From Zygnema cylindricum (lineage: Eukaryota; Streptophyta; Zygnematophyceae; Zygnematales; Zygnemataceae), in the NCBI GenBank assembly GCA_037447655.1, contig JBBHKE010002683.1, positions 308,001 to 372,000 of the forward strand: a stretch of DNA of 64,000 bases, given 5' to 3'. The position numbers were made by a program, and so were the translations under genes. Position 1 is the stretch's first letter. Every line of letters starts with the position of its first letter. This document shows, piece after piece, positions 54,915 through 64,000 of the stretch. The notes under the pieces were generated by a model. It was not told the origin of the DNA. It ran no database searches and was given only the letters and a program-made list of their open reading frames with translations.

Positions 54915-57900
54915 TATTGCGTTCACACTTTGATGTCAAAGATTCTTGTAGATTTGCAAAATCGTAATAGTTTCCTTCGTCGCATCAACCAAAAGGTGCC
55001 ACGCAAAAAAAAAAGTTGGTTACTAACCCGGCACAATGGAACAAAGGCCTTCAGTTAACATATTTTCTACGTTTACTGAGAATGCCTAATGGAACATAGG
55101 CCTTACCTTCTTTTAAAGGTAAATCATACAATTTGTATAGTAGTTTTAGAAATCATTTTGTACGATTTACCCTTTAAGTGTACGACTTACCTTAAACATC
55201 GTGGAATATTTTTTCAACTTAGGTTGAATGTGCGAATAACCGAAAACTATTGAAAGCGTTATACATTGTAGCTTTGTATATTACAATACTTTACTATACT
55301 AAGCATACATAATTTTATGTCGTTTTACACCTCAATCTATTTCTCACGATACTCTTATATTGAAGAAGCCCAAAAACTTCATCTTATATTTCACACTATG
55401 ATTTAGCATGTACTAACAATAGTGGAGGCATAAAGTGACATATGGCGTCCAATACTTTACCTTGTATCGCAATAATATCACGATGCGTACGCTTTGATAT
55501 GCAACTTGACATAAGGCAAGGAATTGAGACGCGTAGCGTTACATTGATTTCCGATATCGAATGAGATATGATGTATTCAAGAAACGAAAAAGTGGAATAC
55601 AATATGGTTAGTAGGAAGTTTGTGCCAGATTTATTTTTGTCTTTGTACGGAGATAACACTCTACTTGCATAATTTTTTGTTGTTGTTCTATAAATAAAAC
55701 CAAAGTCTTTAACGTTTGGGCAGCTAAAACATGAAAAAGGACTAAAGTAGGTAACAAGTGTATCAATGAATTTCCTATATGCGATAAGCCTCATAATGGA
55801 AAGGGGCCAATAAAAAAAAAATAACTCTTTGTTTTCTTGATTATCCTCAATAAATTGTGATATATCGGTTATGATAACCGATAGCCATTGATATCCTGAT
55901 ATATCGGGGAAGACGAGTGGCACAATGGGAAATAGAAGGCAGCGGTATTCAAAAAAAAATCTACTGTCGAGATCCGAAACTTTCAGAAAGGAATACTTAA
56001 CCGTACGTGTGAAGTTTACACCAATAAAAACATATACATTAAAATTCGTTAAGTTAAAAAAAATGTTTATATCGACTATCGGTAAAGGTCTATCGAGACA
56101 TAACTCTAAACAACACAATATTTGAACTTTTAGTAAAGGATATGATAAACGTAGACATAAATTGTAGTGTTATGTATCGGTAGCCATTTACCGATAATCG
56201 ATATATCGGCACTGCTCTTACCAAGAGGAAAAATCGAGAATATCATATTAAAATTTAGATAACACCAATTCAATAACTATTGGCGATAATTAAACAATTC
56301 ACACAATACACTTATAGGGTTTACTCCTTTTTAATGAAGTTATGTTATTCCGTTACATGAATTGTGGAATAGATTTTCAACATTCCACGCTATGTATAGT
56401 AAATAAAATAATACACTAGGTTATAAAATAAAATTGTTTAGCATAATATATATTTTTCATGTATCGTCAATATAGAATTTGTTGGTCTCGCAGCGATATC
56501 TCAAGAACTTACATCGTTCGATAACCGATAGTTATAAGTATCGGTTTTATCGCGATATATTTTTCACCGATACAAAATATTAGTATTTTGGTTGCGCGTA
56601 AAGGTCGACATCAACTTAACGAGAATAATACAATCAATGTTATGGAACGCCAAAATTTCATGGACCAACACGCCTTGAAGATTCTTTGCCACACATGCAT
56701 AGCACGTGTTGCACCTAAAGTCGCGCATTTAACCTAATGCAATTAATTCAAGCATTTTTTGGATTTTCTAATAGCACTCACTGTAAACGCCATTATGATG
56801 AAAGGATTGGCAAATTTTCAAACAAAAACTTACGCGTCAACTTTCATCATTCAATTTGAGGTTCACCATTCCCAAACTTCTAAACATGTTTTATGTTTTT
56901 TGCCAAAGTAATTCTCTCTCATCGTGGCGTTACCGTTCTTTGTGGGAATTTTATTAATGTGGAATTGGTTTTTGATTTGACTCTGATGCTGCAAAGGACA
57001 AAGATGTTTGAAATTTCAATATCTTTGATGCTTTTTACTAACCACTTATCATCAGCTTGTCTATTCAAGTTCATCTGAGTGTCCACTTCAACGTTGAATA
57101 AACATCTGAAGGTGACAAACCTTGCTTTGCTTTCAATATTTTATTGAAAAGAGATTGTTTGGTAGAGTGAACACTCTAATATCAATGTATATATAAATAT
57201 AAATTCATATGTCCACCTTAAACCTTATGCAAAAATAACCATAAGTAAATAATGTAGAAAGTAAATATGAAGAAATATTTATGCAAACTCATCTTTGTTA
57301 AGACAAATTTCAAAGATGTTTTTGTCTTTTTACATAAAAACAGGAATACTATTTTGGATGATTTGAAATCTATAAAGACATATTACATAAAAAAACTAGC
57401 CTAATAATATTGGAAGTATAAAAAAAGGCGTTAGTTATACTTTCTCACCTCTTGAAAAACTTAAGCAATTTCCTAAATGGTAAGAATATTAGATTTACCA
57501 CATATTTCCATCAACAGATGTCTATGTTTTACATACATAAACATTCTATAGTGTAACATATAAAAGTAAGAAAAGATAACGGTTTTAGAGTAAAAACAAT
57601 TAGTTGAAAAGAGAATGAAGGTCTAAAAATTAATGAAACCCTACAAAAATCTCAAACAGAGGAACCAGTTATCGTTATTTATCCTTATCGAGATATCGAA
57701 ACAATATACCGATAAAAAAAATCTTTATTTTTCTTGTTAATGTATCAACCAATATATTGGATAATAGAATAATAACCGATACAAAACCTTTTTAGCGACC
57801 CTTTCAGATGCAAAACATAAATTCTATGACGAGTTTACTTGATTAGCTTTTATTACCAATAATTGTTTACTAGTCCATCGATAATGATTTTTTCGCCAGT

Positions 57901-59605
57901 TAAAAAATCATTCCTTTTTGCACACATGTCCAATTTTTGCCTAGCCACTACCAATCAAAAGGTGAGAATCTTGCCATTCAAATGGGATTGTTGGATTATT
58001 TATTATATTTTAGGTTGGAGGGTCAAAATTTGGGGGTACCGAGTTAACGTTATTAATGCAAATAGCGTTTGTCGGTCTGAAACACATTTCACCGTCTTTT
58101 TTTTGATATATTACGTCAATTTTAACCGTTCACGAAAAGTATACGAACTTACTAAATGTTTAATAACAAGGAAAAATAATGCATTTTTGTAAAAAACCCT
58201 AATAGTATGAATGGTACAATACCTCGACGGTCTAGTGCAGTACACCTTAGGTTCGTTACAAGATTCGCCCTGAGTGTGGGAGTTGTGAGAGACGCCCCAC
58301 TCAGCCAAATAAGGTAGTATCCCCACACGTTGCAACATACTGTCATGTATCTCGCTAAGGTTTATATCTTTAGTGTTTTTTAGAATTTCAGTATTTGTTT
58401 AAAATATATAAACTAAAACACAAAGAATTAAAAACCTTTAACAAATATATACATGTAGAGGGCCGCCCGGCGTGGTAGGTCCTAAAATAAAATGAGAGTG
58501 GGGCAATGAGGACACGTACGGTTCCCTCTCCCACACTCCCACACGGCCTCCGTAGGGCGAAAATTGCAAGGTTCATAATAGGTTCGTTACGAGTTTCGCC
58601 TTTTGGTGGGTTTCGTGGGTCTCGAATTCCAAAGCCAAAAAGGTGTTAGACCTACAAATTTGCAAGATAACGCCCGGTAACGCCCGAGTATCTGGTTAGG
58701 GGTTGTATGTTTAGGATTTTTTGTTATAAAACACGGAGCAGTGTTAGTACCAAGTTTGCGGCGATGCCCTCCCTGCGCCATGCCGGCGCTATTACAATAT
58801 ATCACCATTCAAAAATTTACAACTGAAGCAAAAAATAACCATATTTTAATGTGAAAATTATATAATGACAAAATCACAATTGAAAAAAAAAAATCTATTT
58901 CTGTATCAACATTTAATAAAGATTTATTCAGAATTGAAGCAAAAAATAACCATTTTTGAATTTCAAATTGGATAATGACAAAATCGTAATTGAAAAAAAC
59001 AAAATCAATCATATCCCTTTGGAGCCTTAACATGCTCCCATTCTGCTCCTCGAGGCCAAGACATGGCTGCCTATAAAAAGGTTCATGGAAGCTTCAAGTG
59101 TGCCTATAAAAAGGTTCATGGAAGCTTCAAGTGTGGCTTCAATCGAGCCTTCAATGGCAAATTCTATGGCAGCTTCATTGTAATGATAAACCGTACAATT
59201 TTCTTTCAAACTTCGCTCGCGGAAATGAAACCTCTCTTTTTTGAAATTTCCACACATATTATTCTTACGATTTATCCGTACGAAAAGTATACGCATTTAA
59301 CGAAAGATTTAAAATCTAAATAAAATAACAAAATTTTGTAAAAATGTCAAAATCCGTACGAATAAGACATCTATGCCAAACACTCACGCAACCAATCAGA
59401 AACGTTAAACAATTCGCGAAACTCACGGTAGCGACAGGGAAAAAAAAGAGTTTGATAGCCCGGAAAAAATAAACAGACCTTCCAGCTCTCACGCATCCAA
59501 TCATAAGGGAATTGCAAGAATCACGACGGATGTGGATAAAAAAACATAACCGACAACTGGTCAAGCGCCATGCAGCCATTCAAAAACTTTTGAAAAAGTC
59601 ACGAG
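54915..59605. other. AT-rich region, no convincing gene
   Basis: The longest frame (minus, 55396-56118, 240 codons) shows no domain and lies in AT-rich DNA, so I do not call it. Short inverted phrases around CCGATA/TATCGG recur between 55860 and 57780. A phrase TAGGTTCGTTACRAG-TTCGCC occurs at 58249 and 58581. A 70-bp direct repeat occurs at about 58824 and 58935. Confidence 0.5.
59068..59133 (+). repeat. 33-bp perfect tandem duplication
   Basis: Two consecutive copies of TGCCTATAAAAAGG...TCAAGTG, 33 bp each (59068-59100, 59101-59133). It lies in an 86-codon frame (59063-59323), where it encodes AYKKVHGSFKC twice, followed by a related GFNRAFNGKFYGSF. The unit also contains a TATA-like CTATAAAAAG. 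No homology is recognised; it may be chance coding. Confidence 0.7.
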
Positions 59606-60561
59606 CTTTAATTTTGTGACCTCCATTGGTCCACAAAATGTCCAGCTTATATGAAGCCTCTAGGATAATATTTGCACTTTTGAATTTGGCAAAGAATAAG
59701 TGCCACCGTGGCACGGAAAAACTCTGACCGACTACACCCTTATGTAGCGTGTACTCCTCTAAGTTCGCAGCAAAAATAATCACTGAAATTTCTCACCCGA
59801 GCATTAAGTTATGGCCGGCCAAAGATGGCCTATAAATACATAAGCACTTGGGGAGAGAGGCGGTAACCTTGATTTTTTCTAAGTCCTAAGCTCCCTCTCT
59901 AAACCTACTGCTAATGTACCCTAACCAATCAAACGACTGTAAGGTACAAGAAGGTTAAGGTACCGCTGTAGTTTTTGTACGGCCATACTATGGAATGGCC
60001 GCTCTCCTGACGTCAGATCTAAGCCATAGTTTCTCCCTCCGTAATATCCTCTGTCCAACCATATTGCACCACGTGTCATCGAACGACATTAGCTTGCAAA
60101 CCGCCAAATGTCCACTCCGGAATTCAAGCTCCTCTGCGAGCCGTCGATCGAGAACGACATTTGATTTCGTCCGTTGAAAATTAAATGTATTTTCGTATGG
60201 TACAGTATTTCGTAAGGTACTATACGTTTCACGTTCATTTTGTTTCGTATGTGTTGTTGTGTCAATATTAAAATAATTATCACATCCAACATGCGTAACG
60301 TTTCATCAAGACTTGTTAGATATGGCGAACGGCTACTTATACGGCAATTATCCGCAGGTCGCATGATCAATTACTGCTGCTGCCAGGATTCCTTTTTGCA
60401 TTCCTTTTGCAGGGGCTTTGTCTACTACCTGTCTTCCTACCTTCCTATCTGCGTGAGACAGCCATGGTTGCGTGCTAGTTCTCAGTGACTACGTCAAGAA
60501 TGAGAACAATAGAATAACCATAGACCAAAAAAGATAAAATATAAAATACCCTTTTTCAACA
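59606..60561 (-). repeat. Copia G 3' LTR (divergent subfamily)
   Basis: Right end TTTTTCAACA at 60561 is certain, next to the purine tract. The left end is less certain, placed by comparison with other LTR ends (CTCCATTGGTCC block). The hairpin is reduced but keeps CAGTGACTACGTCAAG near 60482. Confidence 0.75.
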
Positions 60562-60577
60562 ATCCCCTTATTTTCTA
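60562..60577 (-). other. Copia G polypurine tract
   Basis: Minus strand reads AGAAAATAAGGGGAT immediately before the 3' LTR. Confidence 0.75.
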
Positions 60578-61725
60578 GTCTATCTTTTGCTTCAGTCCAC
60601 ACTTCTCCCTACAAAATATCAATTTGGGATAAGGAATCGGCTTAGTCATCATATCTGCTACTATTTCTCCATCCGGTCTATATTCCAAAATAATTATTTT
60701 ATTCTCAACCTTCTCTCTAACAAAGCTCAACCGAATGTTCAAATGCTTTGCTTTAAAGTGATGCTTAAGATTTGCTACAATTGCAATCGCTGCTTGATTA
60801 TCACAAAATATCTTTTGCACTCCACTATTCATGTATCCCTGTTCTACAAGCAATGATTTCACCCACATTAATTCTTTCACAGACGAACAAGAGGCCATAT
60901 ACTCAGGCTCCATGGTGGACAGAGCAATCACCTTTTGTTGCTTATTGCTCCAACATTAAGCCCCATTCCCAACATATAACACATACCCAAAAGTACACCT
61001 CGTCATCGGAGCATCCCCATAACTGGCATCACTCTAAGTGGTGATGTCACTATTATCCCCTCCCTAATGCAACCTCAAATCTATCTTTCCTTTCAAGTAT
61101 CGCGTGACCCTTTTTGGCGCTTCCCAATCTTTCTTCTTATGATCATTCAAACTCCTATTTAATATCCCTACAGCTGCTACTATATCAGGACAAGTACAGT
61201 TCATAAAATGATCAAACTACCGACAACCTGTCTGTATGGAATAGTTTTGATAAACTTGTTTTCCTCAAGTCCTATCTCATTATCCAAGATTAAGACTCCC
61301 TCTTTTGAGCTCCCCTTTATTCCCTTTTTTAAATCCATTGGAGTCGTACAACTATTTGCTTTATCTATTTGAAATTTTGCAAACATATTTCCTATTGATT
61401 CCTTTTGATTTAATCTAACTGTTTTCTTCTCTCTATCCCTCTCCATCTGAATTCCCAAAAAATACTTTGCTTCCCCCAAGTCATTCATTTCGAATTTACT
61501 CTTTAGATCCTTTTTCAATCCATTAATTTTCTCGATTGATTTATTCAAAACAAGCAAATCATCATCATAGATGGCAATGAAAATTATACCTTCCTCGTCC
61601 TCAAATAGATAGATAGAGTGATCCGAACTGATTTGGATGAATCCCAAACTCGTCAAAAACTCGTCTAGCTTCTTGTTCCATTGGCGTGGAGCTTGCTTTA
61701 GTCCATAAAGAGACTTTATCAATCT
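60575..61725 (-). pseudogene. Copia G RNase H and C-terminal reverse transcriptase
   Basis: RNase H lies at 60575-61060 (STMEPEYMASC, CDNQAA, ANLKHHFKAKH). Reverse transcriptase (61201-61722) begins [19 protein letters not shown] and has YDDD where YVDD is expected; both catalytic Asp remain. The frame is separated from upstream pol by a TGA at 61723-61725. Confidence 0.87.
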
Positions 61726-62889
61726 TCACACCTTACTTTCTTCTCCTTTTTCCACAAATCCTTCTGATTGTTGTATAAAGATCTCTTCTTCTAATTCTTC
61801 GTGTAAAAAAGTAGTTTTGATGTCCATCGGGTGCACTTCCATGTCTTCTGCTGCCACTAGACTAAGTAGAATCCGGACGGAGGGAATTCTAACAACCGGA
61901 GCAAAGGTCTCCTCATAATTGAATCCCTCCTTCTGTGTGAACACCTTTGCCACTAATCTGGCCTTGTATCCCTCAATAGTGTTATCCGAATTGAGTTTCA
62001 ATTTAAATACCCACTTGTATCTTATCGGCTTTTTGACCGGAGGACAATCCACCAACTCCCATGTGTTTGCTTCCATAACAGAAGCCATCTCATCATTTTC
62101 GGGTTCAATTCTAATCTTAACCGGTTTACTGTATTTAAAGGGATCTATGGACTTTCCTTCATCCATAACTACCAAGTGTTTTACTAGACCTAGATCATAA
62201 ACTCTATAACCTTTTACATTTTCATTATACCCAGGTAGGTATCCCGGCTTCCCCATTGCATCTAACTTCCAATCAGATTTTTCTGTGTTTGGACTAAACA
62301 CTTGACTTCCGAACACCTTTAATTGTGAAATATTAGGTTTTCTCCCGGTCCATCTTTCATAAGGTGTTTGTCCTTTTACCGCCGAGGTAAGGACTCTTTT
62401 TTTGAGATAGTTAGCACAATTCATAGCTTTTGCCCAAAAAAATTTTCTTATATTTTTATGCGACAACATACTACGGGCACTATCACTTAATGTCCGATTT
62501 AGTCCCTCAGCAACACCGTTTTGTTCTGGGTTCTTTGGGAAAGTCTTTTGGTATTGAACCCCTTCCTCTTTCAAGTAATCCTCAAACTCATTAGAAGTGA
62601 ATTCCCCCCCATTATCACTCCTCACTCTCTTTATCGGTGTCTCATGATGCTTTTCACTCCATGCTTTATACTCCTTCAAATAAGCCGAAGCCTCAGATTT
62701 TTTTTTCAAGAAATATACTCTAGAGTATCTAGACAAATCATCACTGATAGGTAGCATAAATATTTTCCCTCTAACTGATGGCACTTTGGTCGATCCCCAT
62801 ATGTCACTATGAACTAAATCTAAAACCATTTCACCCTTATATGTTGTGGCTTTTGGAAAAGGCAATCGTGGGCTTTTCCTTGAGCACAC
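61726..62889 (-). pseudogene. Copia G integrase fused to reverse transcriptase by linker deletion
   Basis: A 387-codon open frame, the longest in the copia elements here. It contains the integrase core (Asp in HSDIWG, SDNGGEFTS, Glu in GVAEGLNR), the C-terminal part to VVMDEGKSIDPFKYSKPVKIRI, and then without the usual long linker the reverse transcriptase start (DEMASVMEANTWELVD, YKWVFKLKLN). The deletion keeps the frame. The HHCC finger lies upstream in another frame (62820-63071). Confidence 0.87.
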
Positions 62890-63540
62890 CCACTACAATC
62901 ATCCAAAGTCTCAGTATCTCCAAAAATTATACCCTCAACTACACCCATTTCTTTCATTTTCTTCAATCTATCTAGATGCACATGTCCCAATCTTTTATGC
63001 CACATCATTAAATCACCTACACCACCATAGTAAACTCTCATCTTTCTATTACTCAGATTCACCCTAAACATTCATTGGCTACCTTTTTCAGCTGTGAAGT
63101 ACACTCCATTCTCATAGCTAGCAACAAAGACTCATTTCTTATTACTAGTCTTAAAACCCTTATCACCTAAGACCTACCTAGAGATAAGATTTTTGTTCAA
63201 CTCTCGAATAAAAAGAACAACAAAGAAAGTGAATGTAGATGTCTTACCATCAACTAAGACTCTCAAATCCACTGATCCCACTGAATTAGTTGTCACTATT
63301 CTCCCATCCCTTTACTCTATCTCTACCGTAGAGATTTTTTTTTAATTTGGTAAACAATGGTTTTTTTTTCTGCATATATGCATAGAGGCTCCTGAAACAA
63401 TAATCCATCCTTCTTTAGGAGCTTCTCTTACTCCACCGAAAAACACACGTTTGCCTCTTTGGAATCTCCGGCTCACCTTTCACCTCCAGCTCCTCGTTGA
63501 GGAGGAGTTCTCCTTCATCCTCATCGAAATCCTCTTCGAT
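62890..63540 (-). pseudogene. Copia G integrase finger and protease
   Basis: Zinc finger with MMWHKRLGHVHLDRL and CSGC is complete. The protease motif at about 63390-63410 reads WIIVSGAS: the catalytic Asp is Val (GAT to GTT), which would abolish cleavage. Several stops interrupt the spacer. Confidence 0.83.
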
Positions 63541-63832
63541 GACTTATGTTGCCACAAATGCCTTCATTTTCCCTGCGGCTAGGTTTCGACCTGTTCCGCC
63601 TTCAATCTCAACTTTGTGAGTTTAGTACACTCCTCCATGTAATGTCCCGGCTTCTTACAAAAGTGACAAAGCCCATTCGCAGGCCTCGATCCAGATCCTT
63701 CACATTGATTTCCTCTTCCTCCTCCACCAAAGTTTCTATAAGGTTTCTTAGAATCCTTATCTCCCCATTTAGTTCCAACAGCCAATGCCTGAACACTCTT
63801 TCCTCCTCTCCGAATCTCAATTGTGCTTTCCC
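63541..63832 (-). pseudogene. Copia G Gag C-terminal fragment with zinc knuckle
   Basis: Zinc knuckle CHFCKKPGHYMEEC on the minus strand near 63630-63675, preceded by a Gly/Glu-rich stretch. The N-terminal 200 or more residues are missing; LTR sequence follows at once. Confidence 0.83.
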
Positions 63833-64000
63833 ACAGAATGTCGAGCTTATATGAAGCCTCTAGGATAATATTTGCAATTTTGACTTTGGCAATGAATAAC
63901 TGCCACCCTGGCACGCTAAAACTCTGACCGACTACACCCTTAAGTAGCGTGAACTCTCCTCAGTCCGCAGTAAAAAGAATCATTGAAATTGCTCACCCGG
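63833..64000 (-). repeat. Copia G 5' LTR fragment
   Basis: Resembles 59636-59803 (AATGTCCAGCTTATATGAAGCC, then the CTCTGACCGACTACACCC block). Lacks the LTR end and PBS; continues beyond the window. Confidence 0.8.

Larger units (their letters stand above)
59606..64000 (-). mobile_element. Copia G (minus), runs off the right edge
   Basis: Left to right: 3' LTR (about 59606-60561), purine tract, RNase H, reverse transcriptase, integrase, protease, Gag zinc knuckle, then directly LTR sequence again at about 63833 to the window end. Gag N-terminus and PBS are missing, so a deletion joined gag to the 5' LTR. Confidence 0.85.

Noticed and set aside
55396-56118. 240-codon minus-strand frame
   Set aside because: AT-rich context, no recognisable domain, no supporting signals; frames of this length arise by chance in such DNA.
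1-64000. Host protein genes, rRNA, true tRNA genes, CRISPR or bacterial operons
   Set aside because: No frame outside retrotransposons shows a domain; the tRNA-like segments sit inside LTRs and do not form a convincing full cloverleaf by eye; no regularly spaced array is present.

Overview
The window is eukaryotic nuclear DNA made almost entirely of decayed LTR retrotransposons, nested in and inverted against each other. I see no intact host gene. A green-lineage (streptophyte) host is likely for two reasons. The primer-binding sites (PBSs) of the Ty1/copia elements match the anticodon arm of a plant-type initiator tRNA-Met. The one Ty3/gypsy element carries a cytosine-5 DNA methyltransferase (DNMT) inside pol, an arrangement reported from charophyte algae and, independently, in dinoflagellate retrotransposons. 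A charophyte alga, bryophyte or lycophyte all fit; the species cannot be fixed from this sequence.

Layout. 1-3019: a non-coding copia-type element (minus) with 1.3-kb LTRs, cut by the window start. 3736-9964: copia A (plus), complete with a near-perfect target duplication. 9978-10753: a small element with 20-bp inverted ends. 10754-12844: no gene; carries a dispersed repeat also found near 41 kb. 12845-27799: two copia 5' ends (LTR-PBS-gag) facing each other, with the 12.4-kb gypsy-DNMT element (15275-27714) inserted in the right-hand LTR. 27800-34735: copia fragments joined in alternating orientation. 34736-40622: copia D (minus). 40623-40907: an inverted LTR piece ending at a 10-N assembly gap (40908-40917). 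40918-43673: T-rich sequence without genes. 43674-54914: copia F (minus), split by copia E (plus, 44023-50361, perfect ATATA target duplication) and by a solo LTR (52171-53379). E itself holds another solo LTR (45005-46006). 54915-59605: AT-rich, no convincing gene. 59606-64000: copia G (minus), running off the right edge.

How the parts work. Each copia element once encoded one polyprotein: Gag with a CCHC zinc knuckle, aspartic protease, integrase, reverse transcriptase and RNase H, between LTRs that supply promoter and ends. The gypsy element encoded a very long Gag with two zinc knuckles, then protease, DNMT, reverse transcriptase, RNase H and integrase. All copies are broken by stops, frameshifts, deletions or active-site changes.

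Best leads: the DNMT-bearing gypsy element; its decay pattern, in which one 1,300-codon Gag frame has no indel and its internal stops are all TGA or TAG, as expected from methylcytosine deamination; its permuted ends around an 18-bp palindrome; seven internal-tRNA PBSs that contain the gag AUG; and a conserved LTR hairpin plus an antisense tRNA-like segment in nearly every copia LTR.
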